A stretch of 64,000 nt of DNA from Megamerina dolium (taxonomy: Eukaryota > Arthropoda > Insecta > Diptera > Megamerinidae): assembly GCA_963854835.1 (NCBI GenBank), contig OY978525.1, positions 103,619,388 through 103,683,387 of the forward strand, given 5' to 3'. Positions 21,880 to 35,299 of the stretch are shown here, piece after piece. Each line of letters opens with the position of its first letter. The stretch's first letter is position 1. The notes under the pieces were generated by a model. The model had not been told where the DNA came from and did not search any database. It saw only the letters and a program-made list of their open reading frames with translations. The position numbers and the translations under genes are program-made.

Positions 21880-24476
21880 AAATCCGCATGGATGAAAATC
21901 TGTTATAGACCAGACCCAAGAGACTACTGGATACGTAACCTGAGGAGTATACCTCTATAGTAAATTATTTTGAGCTTTTATGTTACAAATGTGAAAAATC
22001 ACAACATACCTCCGGTAAACACTACCCCTTTTGTTGGTGACCGCAACGATATACGGTTATGCAGCTGGAATTTCCGGATCCTCTATAGAGAAGGTGCCTC
22101 TATCCAGCTGGTTGATGTCCTCGACAAATATAAGGCTGACATCACCGACCTTCAGCCTTCAGGAAACGCCATGAATCTACTACAATGGCCATGCGGAGAG
22201 GCACAAACATGGATGCGAATTTGTTGTCCGTAAGAGACTGCGACATTTTCTCTCACAGTTCACACCTGTGAACGAACGGTTCGCAACAATCCGCATTAAC
22301 GCTAAATTTTTCAACATCAACATTTTCAATATGTGCCCACGCATCCATAGATGAGAAGGACGATGCGACCAAAGAGAGCTTCTTTCAGCGCCTCGAAGAT
22401 TTTTATGGTGCCCCTTCCACGATATCAAAATGGTGGTTGGTGACTTTAATACCAGGGCGAGCCAGGAAGGTACCTTTGGTCCAACTGTCGAAAAATTCAG
22501 CCTACAACAGACCACTTCCAATAACGGAATTGGGCTGATCGCCTTCGCTGCAGCAGGAAACATGGTAATTAGTAATACCAAATTTCAAATTTCGACATCC
22601 ATAAAGGGACATGGCCGTCTCCAGATGAACGAACGAAAAACCAAATTGATCACGTGGTGATCGACGGAAGGCAACCAGTGTGATGGACGCTAAATCGATT
22701 CGTGGTGCCAACATCGACTTGGATCACTACCTTGTTGCAGCTAAAGGGCAATCACGTTTATGTGCCACAAAGAACAAACGAAGTCACACACTGAGAAATG
22801 TTGACGTCGATAAGCAATCATTAGAGACAGCAAATGCTTTTTCACTCGTCTATCGGATCTGCCTATGCTGAACACTCCCCTGCTTAACGAAACAATACAT
22901 GCGCACGGTGGTCACATATATCTCACCCCATGACTATTGCGGGGAGGAGGTACTCTGTTTCTACCGCCCTCTGAGGAATACGTAGTATGCTTAGAAGTAT
23001 CACGATGCTACTGCAGAGAAAGACCCAGCCTACAGAAAAACCCTGTGTCTCCTCCTCTCCTCCTCTGAGAGAGATGTCTTTTCAGCCGTAGGAAGAGATA
23101 TACTCAGGCTCCTGATTCGCAGTTTAAATCCCAGAGCCTCTTCCTGTGGACAAAAATGGGAATGTGGTTACAGATGTCTAGAGTGTACTGAGCGTATGGA
23201 GAGAACACTTTCCCACGTTATTAAATGGCGACGCTTCAAACAATTCCGCCAATGTGGGAGATTTCCCCAACTCCCCAATCACGGATGATGGTGTAGATAT
23301 TACACCACACGACTATGACGAGATCAGCAAGGCTATTCCTCTTCTGAAAAACAACAATGCTGCAGGTGCTGATGGCCTGCCTGCCAAATTGTTTAAGACA
23401 GGGGGCGAAGAGTAGTGAACATTATCAGTGTAGCTTCAGACCTGATAAATCCACCATAGACCATATTTTAACACTGCACCAGATCCTAGAGAAGACCCAA
23501 GAGAAACAGATCCATTTATTGATTATAAAGGCACTTTCTACAGTCTGGTAAAGGATTATCTCTAGACAACAGTGTCTGAGTTCGGTATTCCTGAGAAGCT
23601 CATTCGTCTTTGCAGAATGACTCTGTATAGCTCCCGTTGTGCAGCGAAAATTGGGAAGGACCTCTTCCCGCCGTTTAATACCAAGCGGGGATACAGACGA
23701 GGTGATTCGTTATCGGGGGTTTCCCTCAATCTATTATAGAGAAATAATGCGAACTGCTGATCTACGACATAATGACACTATCTTCAACAAAAGTGTAATG
23801 CTGTTGGCGTATGCCGATGTCATTGACATAATCGGGATGAACACGCAAACAGTGCTGCATTCTCAGAGTTGGAAAGATAGTCGCGCCGAATGGGTCTTAC
23901 GGTGAACGACTGCAAGATGAAGTACCCAGTGTCAACATACAAGAGACCCGGCATCTTAGTCAGCACGCCAGTGTTGATTTTGAAGTAGTGTGGAACGATG
24001 TCTATCTTAGAACTGGCATATTGCGAAGGATCACTCTTGCAGGTGTATCTTCGGGCTAAGACAGCAATTGAGAAATTGAGCTCTCTCTCGAGAAATGAAA
24101 ACCACACTCCACAAGTCTCTCATAATGCCCGTCCTTACATATGGCACCGAAGTTTAGATAATTTCCAACTCCGATGAGAGAATGCTCGGAGTTTTCGAAA
24201 GAAAAGTCCTGCGCAAGATATTTGGAGCTATTTGCGTTGATTGCGAGTATCGAATAAGGTACAACCATGGGCTGTATGAGCTGTATGCCGACACCGGCAT
24301 AGCAAAGCGCACTAAATTCTGCGACTGCTCTGGCTAGGTCATGTCGAGCGAATTGAAGAACTTAGCAGCGCTTCAAATTTCTAACCGGCGCCAGTTAGCG
24401 AAGGAAAGAGTTGGCGGTGAAGCATCCTGGATTCAGCCTAAATCGGTTTTGGCTTATACTGCCCACATAAATAAGT
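21880..24476 (+). pseudogene. Shattered RTE-like non-LTR retrotransposon
   Basis: Pieces in several plus-strand frames. Endonuclease start: RLCSWNFRILYREGA (about 22048-22095). Endonuclease middle: VVGDFNTRASQEGTFGPTVE (about 22430-22490), then a stretch around 22680-22745 with RGANIDLDHYLVAA. Reverse transcriptase: AIPLLKNNNAAGADGLPAKL (about 23332-23392), FRPDKSTIDHILTLHQILEKTQEKQ (from about 23435, partial), LLAYADVIDIIG (about 23800-23835, catalytic ADD changed to ADV). Late part: GVFERKVLRKIFGA (about 24189-24230), RIRYNHGLYELY. The phrases are those of RTE-type elements often mis-annotated in insects as craniofacial-development-like proteins. Many frameshifts, stops and internal gaps; non-functional. 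The BEL element inserted at its 5' margin. Confidence 0.85.
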
Positions 24477-24580
24477 AATTAGTAATATTACAAATGTAAT
24501 ATTTTCGTATAAGGGCAGATATTCCACGATTCGCATACATAAAAAAAAATCTCCTTACAGTCGGCTGGGGCCGACCAAAT

Positions 24581-25726
24581 TATACCCTGCATATGTAGAG
24601 GTATATATAAAAAGTTTGCTCGTATATCCATCCTTTTCTTCCACTACTTTGTATAGGACCTACATTAAGAAGCAGGCATACCTCACCAATTTTGGAGGAT
24701 CAATTTCTGCCTATAATACTAAACTACATAGGTTTCAATGGGTTTACCCTGGGCGTATTATTTAGTAAGTTATGGGTGTTTTAATGTTTAAGATAAATCC
24801 GACACTTTGTACTATATAAAAAGTGGGCGTGACTTATCTCTTTCTTGTATATCTAATTAATTTTTCAATATCAATCCACACCTTAAATTTGGTTGTCCTA
24901 CGCTGAATAGTTTGTAAGTTATGGCGGTTAACATTTTTGTTTAATTTCCTCAGCTTTGTATGGGAAACCAAAGAAAGAGTGGGCGTGGCACACTGATTTT
25001 TTTCCAGATTATTTCCGACTACGATATTAATCTAAGTGTCAATTATGGTTATTTTAGGCAGGAGATTGCCGAAGTTACAGCTGTTTAAATTTCAAAGAAT
25101 TTCAGTCATTTTGTATGGGGGCTACAATAAACAGTGGGCATGGCGCGCCCATTTCCTATGAGCCTAGTTGCTCGTACAATACTACTCCATACCTTAAATC
25201 TCGTTGTCCTACGCTAAATGGTTTGTAAGTTATGGAGCTTAAAATTTTAGTTTAATTCCCTTGATTTTGTATGGGAGACTCATGAAGGAGTGGGCGTGGC
25301 ACACTGATTTTCTGCCAGATTTTTGCCGACTACGATATTATATGAGTTATATATGTATATATATGTATATTATGTGAGTTATAGCAAGTTAAAGATTTTG
25401 TAAATTTCGAGGTTAGTCGCTTTGAATGCTTGGTGTGGGCGTGGTTATTGACCGATCATTCCCAATATCAATCCCCTCCGTACCCTTGGATCATAGATTA
25501 CTTATGCCAAATTTCATCGAAATAGCTCAATATTTACTCAAGTTATCGTGTGAACCAGCCAGGTGACAGACAGACGGACGGACGGACGGACATCGTTAAA
25601 TCGAAAATTTAATCGACGCTGATCACGAATATATATCTATGTCTATATCTCCGGAGATTCCTTCAAGTGGACACAAACATCTGACCGAAATGAATATACC
25701 ATGCATATTGCATTATGCAGGGTATA
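24581..25726 (-). mobile_element. Modular non-coding repeat, copy A (TATACCCTGCA family)
   Basis: Bounded by tataccctgc (24581) and its inverse gcagggtata (25717-25726). Contains a GTCY microsatellite (gacagacagacggacgga..., 25566-25592) and a GTGGGCGTGG-like box repeated at 24823, 24979, 25134, 25290 and 25435, that is every 145-156 bp, each inside a similar module with 'tttgtatggg' and 'ttgtcctacg'. Copy B at 39921-40864 matches it in inverse orientation, very closely over about 400 bp from the GTCY end. It has no coding capacity. The combination of ends and a GTCY tract recalls dipteran elements of mini-me type; that link is from memory and unverified. Confidence 0.75.
25566..25592. repeat. 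GTCY microsatellite inside modular repeat copy A
   Basis: gacagacagacggacgga-type tetranucleotide run, the complement of (GTCY)n, at the same place in copies A and B. Confidence 0.9.
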
Positions 25727-25941
25727 ATAAATTCTTTCGAAATCAAATTCCTTTATATTAACGTCATTTTGAAACGTGTATATCGATCTATTTCATATAT
25801 CTATTTCACTATTTGATGATTATGAATATTTTCACTATTTCAAATATATTTGCTTTTCGAATTTGTACAAGGACTTTACAAATGAAAAATTATTTCCATT
25901 TCCGTAGCCGTAGCTCTACAAGTAGCTACTAGTTTACTTTG

Positions 25942-26084
25942 TGGCACATGATTACTGCCGGAAGAATTGCCAATTGCATTCTGATTGGTAAGTACCGTTC
26001 GATAGAAAATCTTTTCAATATTGAATTTGTGACTCAGCCTACAGATCTGAAGGGTAACGCACTGACTACTGAGCTACGGCACCC
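25942..26084 (-). mobile_element. Truncated, internally deleted SINE copy
   Basis: The tRNA-like head starts at 26084 on the minus strand (GGGTGCCGTAGCTCA) and continues into the body up to 'tggca...attactgccgg' at 25942. Compared with the copy at 784-1169 it lacks most of the B-box segment and everything beyond the first third of the body. It is more diverged than the other copies, so probably older. Confidence 0.75.
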
Positions 26085-26759
26085 ACCAAATGTCAACCAA
26101 TATTAATTTATTATTATCCAATTTTTCAAATGACAAACAATTCGAATTATCCAATTACATACGGAAGCATCTTCGAAATACATCTTGTGTTTCTTCTAAA
26201 ACATTCAAACAATATGTAAATATGACCAATATGTAAATATTTGAAATTGTACCTACGATTGCTGCTTTACTATTAGAAGACTTAGAGCTATTGCATGCGT
26301 CTATTGTCATAGTTTTAGAAATTACATTAAAATATCTTACTATGAGAATGAAATTGAAAAATTCATTAAATCACTTTCAACTCAACAATTTATTCTTCTT
26401 TTATTTTTTTTGCTATTTAGTAATTTAAATAAAATCATTTTATATCTCATAGCTTCCCAACACTATTCATACCCCAAATTAGAAAACGACACTAATTAAA
26501 ATAACTCAATATATTGTAGAATTTTCGAAACACGTATTTATCATATTTTTTACGTCTTTTCTTTAATACGAATGCCATATTTAACGGCGTCATATGAGGT
26601 ACGTACATCCATATGTACTCGTACGTTCTTACAAGCGAAAACTCCAGTATAATGCGTAATAACTTCACAATTAGCTAGCTATGGGGAAAGAAGTTTGCGA
26701 CGTAAATTTATAATATGCTACTGCGTTGAAATTATAATTTTGTTTGTATTCCTGATGGA
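26085..26759. other. AT-rich intergenic stretch, no gene seen
   Basis: Only short frames without recognisable features. Confidence 0.5.
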
Positions 26760-27368
26760 GTAATGTTGAAGCAAATCAAGCAAACAGAGACTTTGCAACT
26801 GGTAAGTAATGAAATAATTTTCGACAATGCATAAAGAAACTATTTACGGCTACACTTTTACCTAGCACTAATGCGCCGTGTCGTATTCGTAGACGATATG
26901 AATTCAGCACAAAATACCAGAGACCCACAAATAGACGTGACAGTAAACTTCTCATGTTCAATGGATGTTGAAAACTCCCAGATGGTTATACCGGCTAACA
27001 AGGTCATGACAACAGTTTTTTGAGGATTCGACGAGTTTTGGGGATTCAATTGTCTCGAAAAGCGTAAAATTATCATTTTGATTTCATTTTGATGATCATG
27101 ATGATTTTAGATCATCGACTATCATTTAAAGCCATCTTCTCCCTGATCCACCTAATCCTCCGGATTTAGCTCCATCCACTATTTCTTGTTTCCAAACCTA
27201 AAAATGGTTCAGCAGTAAGAGATTAGGTTCGAATGAAACGATCATCGATGAAACAAATGACTATTTTAAGGACCTTGAGAAAACCTTTTAGATACTTGGT
27301 AGGAATAAAAACATTGAAATACGCTGGACTAACGGCACCAAGGTAAAAGGAGACTATGTTAAGGAATA
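26760..27368 (+). pseudogene. Mariner transposase relic
   Basis: The plus strand keeps broken phrases of a mariner transposase. KVMTTVF (about 26999-27019) corresponds to the block before the second catalytic Asp. PPDLAPS, visible around 27150-27175, corresponds to the conserved PHPPYSPDLAPSD region. Starting at 27226, GSNETIIDETNDYFKDLEKT runs on, with an internal stop, to the terminal GDYVKE and stop at 27366-27368, the typical C-terminus of irritans-like mariners. Several frameshifts and stops make it dead. Terminal inverted repeats were not found with confidence. Confidence 0.7.
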
Positions 27369-27755
27369 AAACACTTTTTTTGTTTAAAAAATATATATTT
27401 TATTCAAAAAGTCACTTACCAAATTTTCTCTACCAGTAATGCCATGCTTATTATATTCGAACAGTATTCGAGGTGATGTATTTGTGTTAACCAATCGGGA
27501 TAGTTCTTGTGACAAAGCTATTCGACGTTTGGACACCGTTTGAAAGACCTAGGATGAGCCTTTATAAAAGAAAATTGAAGATGTTTTATATGCGGCAATC
27601 TTATGCAGGAGAGCAGGAGACCAACACCAAAAAAAAAAAAAAACAATAAAATCGATTTCGAGTTCCTCGCCTAATGTCAATTCTTCCGGTTAATCTGATT
27701 CAAACGACGGTTTCGGATTATTTCGTTTTTGCTTTTTACATTATGGAAATAAATA
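27369..27755. other. AT-rich spacer downstream of the SAM-domain gene
   Basis: Contains a poly-A tract (27629-27645). Open frames are short and unassigned. Confidence 0.45.
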
Positions 27756-27761
27756 TTTATT
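27756..27761 (-). terminator. Candidate polyadenylation signal of the SAM-domain gene
   Basis: tttatt on the plus strand, AATAAA on the minus strand, about 110 bases after the stop codon at 27869-27871. A second AATAAA-like core overlaps in the same patch. Confidence 0.55.
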
Positions 27762-27868
27762 TTTACATTGTCTTTACTTAACTAGTCTAAAAAAAAAAAT
27801 TATTGAACATACTTGTGAGAATATTCAGAATCACATCTCATTTAAGAATAATTAGAATCCTATGCAGC

Positions 27869-29015
27869 TTACAAACTATCACTTAAATATTCAGACTTAA
27901 TTTGCAACTCGTCGTCATCGACAGAGTTGTAATTGACCATTTTAACGCCATTTGATGATGTTTTATTCTTATCATTAGAAGTAGCGGTGGAACCACTGAC
28001 ACTAACATTGGCATCATCTTCTACACGTGCTCTCTTCGCAAGCGTCGCTTTGTCGCGTTTGTATCGTTTCATATTACAATATTTCGTATATATTTTGCCA
28101 CGCTTCTCTGTACGATAATATTCTAATTTTTCTGTTGGGAACATTTGCAAAATTTCCCGTTCCAAATGATGGCTCATATTCAAAGACAGGTGATAATCGT
28201 TAGTGTCAAAGAATCCAACAATCATGTGCATAAGTAGATTCCGATGTGTATTGGTGAAACTATTGTGGTCTTTATAATACTTCAGCAACTTATCTTTATT
28301 AGCTGATGCTTCCATGATTTGCAGTAGATTCAACGGTGAATGTTTAACAGAGTCCGTATTAAGCACTGCCAGAGCGGTTGGTACTTGAATTGATGCTGTA
28401 TCTGTAGTTTTAGATGGCTCTTCTGGCGAAACTAGGATTTTCAAAGGTGGTGGCGTTTTAGTTGAAATTACTTTTTCTGTCACATGTGGTAGTGGCGTTA
28501 ATTTTGGCATCTCATTTACCACATCTTCTTGTAGCTGCATTTGCATGGGCAATGTAGGCGTGTTTGCTTCAGACCGCAATAACGCCATACTTTCGGTATT
28601 GGTCGCTTGGTGTCGCTTTCTTTTCGGTGAAACCGATGACCTAGTATAGGGACTTGGTCTCGGAGTAGTCTCACAGTATGTTGAGCGTGTTGAATCTTCA
28701 AGGGGTTTATTTATGTGACGACGCCATCGTATAAAATAGTGCTCGAAACGGACACGTATGCCCAATTTGTAATTATGCAACAGCTCAATTATATGATGTG
28801 GTTTCATCATCTCTAGTTCTTTTATTCCAATACCTTCGTCTGTATTAAGCGATAAAACAACAAATTATTCAAGAATATTACAACTAAGTAAAGAGTGCCA
28901 GTAAATGGCAACGCAGCAAATGCAATTAACCTTGAAAATGTGACAGCAATTCTGTTAAACTCCATGATCGTAGAAGTTCTTCTATTGTTGTAGAGGATGT
29001 AATATCGTCATTCAT
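27869..29015 (-). CDS. SAM-domain protein, 351 residues, two coding exons
   Basis: Exon 1 is 29015-28931 (85 nt) and exon 2 is 28839-27869 (971 nt including the stop). The 91-bp intron has GTTAAT at its donor and AATACAG at its acceptor, and joining gives one continuous frame. The ATG at 29015 has a good fly context (ACAAG) and an in-frame TAA 18 bases upstream. Residues about 8-68 form a SAM domain that spans the intron: helix phrases IEELLRSWSLTELLSHF, then DEGIGIKELEMM, HHIIELLHNYKLGIRVRFEHY and W. A Ser/Thr/Pro-rich linker with a basic PKRKRH (about 100-105, possible nuclear signal) follows. Residues about 200-293 form a second ordered block (LLKYYKDHN, FFDTNDYHLSLNMS, FPTEKLEYYRTE, GKIYTKYCNMKRYKRD) that I have seen only in uncharacterised insect proteins. 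A second basic cluster follows (about 285-300), then an acidic tail with IKSE (SUMO-type site, K343). Probably nuclear and involved in protein interaction; function unknown. It is the only host-like gene in the window. Confidence 0.8.
28840..28930 (-). other. Intron of the SAM-domain gene
   Basis: 91 bp, a usual size for a short fly intron. Donor G|GTTAAT, acceptor TACAG|AC. It splits a codon (G/AC, Asp) in the middle of the SAM domain. The DNA of the intron has stops in all relevant frames. Confidence 0.7.
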
Positions 29016-30180
29016 CTTGTTTGTATAATGTTAAAAAATATACGTAAATAACATAAAAAAAATTGATCTACCCTACATATTAATTTCTCTCATACTTACA
29101 TTTGTATATTTCACCGTCAGTAACTGCATCGAATATAATGTATTTGAAAAGAACAATAATTCGTAAATATTTCTCTCACAACTCGCATATTCACGCACAC
29201 ACAACGAATGCAAACATTCTACTGAAAATATTTGGTTTTCGTCAATTCATTCCCACTTACATACGTACCTATCTGCGTATTCATTATTTCAATGAATTTA
29301 TTCACATATATCATTCTCTTTAGCTCACTCACTCCTTAACCATGCTAGCATAATTTGCTTTCATAACTGCTCTTTTCGTTCAGTTTCTTCGTTAAATATG
29401 TTCATGTTGATTATTCACGTACAAAACAAACATAAATACGATGTCGTTGTTGCATTCGTCGTCGCTAACATCATTATCATTATAATAAACATCATTATTT
29501 TTCATAGATGTACAGTCAACAGTTTCATGCATACATATTATATGTGGTACTCTCTTGTGAACGATATCGAACTACGAGTAACGACGAACGAAGAACGAAC
29601 CAGCTATATCGAAAAATAAGCAAATGCAAACGTTAACGAATGTGCTGGGGATGAATAATAAATGAATAAAAACAAAAAACAAATGAAGAAGTACACACAT
29701 GTTCTCAGCTATATCTGCACGTACATTCATATACGAGTATAAATATATGTAGAATCATATATGAATGTAAGTAACGTAGGCATCTGCATATGTTTCGATA
29801 TGATGTTACTCGAATATTGCTGATTATTGTTATTCTATCCACAGCCAGAGTTGTTATAATATAAAATGGTATATATCAACAGAAGTATATTAATTATATT
29901 TTAATTTTTTTAAGCTTTTGAGATGAAAAAAATATGTTTTAGTTATTGAGCACAATTTTGAATTTGATTGGTGCGCTCCATTTAATATAATATGCCAAAC
30001 TTTCACCTCAGATTTTTTTTTTTTTGTTAATTGACGCATGTAATATTAACTTTTAATTTTTAGTAGTAATACTTGGAAAATTAGCATTATGACTAAATTA
30101 AATAGAGCATGTAATATTTATTTTTTGTCAAAATGTTAAACCATCTGTAATCTTATATATGTATGCACAGTGTACATATG
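29016..30180. other. Upstream region of the SAM-domain gene and intergenic DNA
   Basis: No second gene seen. Should contain the promoter and 5' UTR of the minus-strand gene, but no convincing core promoter motif stands out. ATC/ATT-rich simple sequence at about 29465-29500. Confidence 0.45.
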
Positions 30181-30211
30181 TAGCGATACAAGGAACGAAG
30201 AAACCGGAACC

Positions 30212-30818
30212 GGAGAACCGAGTCCTTAATTGAAACGACTGGTCCGGGTCTTACAAACACCGAAAAACGGTTTTTACAGAACCGAAAATAGTTTCTACAG
30301 AACCAAACACAGTTTCTACAGAACCGAAAATGGTTTCTTTAACAGTCATACGATAAAAGACCGCTAGGTCGCAAATCAGTCCAGTTTCATGTAATTTATT
30401 CTTATTAAATTTTTGCTTCATAAATATTATTTAAGGAATTAATGTAAAATATGATATTTATTTATTTTATAGCAATAATATAAAAAGAAATTGAATTTTT
30501 GCAAAAACTTGTTATAATCTTTTGTTTCTATAGGGCAGTGGTATATATAATTAACAAAATGGGGCAATCGTTATATTTGTTCTCATGTCATACACAGGAT
30601 GTGCCAAAACATGTTTAGGGAGCGTCAAAATTACTATGTGTCAAAATAGCAATGAAAAATTCAACATGTCAAAAACTGTTCCAGCAGTGTCGAAATTATT
30701 AACCCTGTGGTTGAGAACGACTATGTATACTTTACATAGTACACTATGGATATGGCATATTTTCGTCACCCCTTTTTTTTGAGAACCAGAACCGGTCCAA
30801 ATACCCGGTTCTCCTTGG
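30212..30818. mobile_element. Small element with GGAGAACCGRGT inverted ends and 21-bp tandem repeats
   Basis: Left end ggagaaccgagt (30212-30223) and right end acccggttctcc (about 30807-30818) are inverted repeats with one mismatch. A second inverted pair lies inside (ctggtccgg near 30240 and ccggtcc near 30793). Next to the left end are three 21-bp units (30270-30290, 30291-30311, 30312-30332; gtttctacagaaccgaaaat type) plus a partial fourth. The region is G+C-richer than its flanks at both ends. No coding frame. Likely a non-autonomous DNA element; superfamily unknown. Confidence 0.5.
30270..30345 (+). repeat. 21-bp minisatellite, 3.6 units
   Basis: Units differ by only a few bases. The core 'cagaacc' echoes the 'gaacc' words in the element ends. 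Confidence 0.8.
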
Positions 30819-34370
<3,552 letters not shown>

Positions 34371-34947
34371 GATAATTGATTTTAAAATGCCTCCTCTCAT
34401 TTTACGAATCAAATTGCATTTGTGTTTGTTTAAATGTGAAGATATATGTATGTATATGTAATTGCGTACAGTTTGTATACAAAGTAGTTGGCAACGCACG
34501 TGTTATTAATGCACATGCAAATATAATCAACAGACCATAGAATCAAACTTTTACATCATCACTAGAAAAAGACCAAAAATTAAATAAAAAATAAAAAAAA
34601 AAAACAAAATAAAAGACAATATCAAATGGCATACAAATAATATATGCTAATGAAAAATCGGGACATAAAAATTTCATTTCCTCAGTACAATAAAATAAAG
34701 AATTTTTTTTTTAGTTTTCTTTTTTACTTCATCAACATTTAAAATACCTATGTATGTACATATGGGCATATCGAGACTTATACAATTTATGACATTAATT
34801 TTGCACTTGTGCGAGTACGTACAAGTATACGTACATATATACATTAAAAACTACAATATTTTATTATTAGTCGTTCGTGATTATTATTATTTTTTTTTTT
34901 TTCACTATTTAATTATAGATGCCCATATATACATCTGTATATGTATA

Positions 34948-35295
34948 CAGGGTGACTTATAAAAGGTGCTACTACCACGTTTGGCGGCACTCCTTCAAGC
35001 GGATGAACTACAATGAGACTGGTGAATAATTTTACCGAACGTGGGACAATGGTAAGAAGACCTTATCATTAAGATCCCTTATTTCGGATGCAAGATTATT
35101 CAAATGGTAGAAGAGTACTAAAACATATGCATTTCTATGTCTGACCAGGCCCATTCAATTATTTTTAAAAGCAATCAAATTAATTTAATAAAAATGTATT
35201 ATTTTTCAAATGGATACAGAAAAAAATAAATTCCATGTAATTAGTAAAAATTTATTAAAGCTTTTTCAATGTAGCAATTTTCATCAGTCACTCTG
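34948..35295. mobile_element. Putative 350-bp MITE with CAGGGTGACTTAT ends
   Basis: Left cagggtgacttataaaag (34948-34965) and the complement of the right end, cagagtgactgatgaaaa (35278-35295), agree at 14 of 18 positions. A TA directly precedes the left end; TGTA follows the right end. The CAGGGTG motif and TA flank suit a Tc1/mariner-derived non-autonomous element. No coding potential. Confidence 0.5.
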
Positions 35296-35299
35296 TGTA

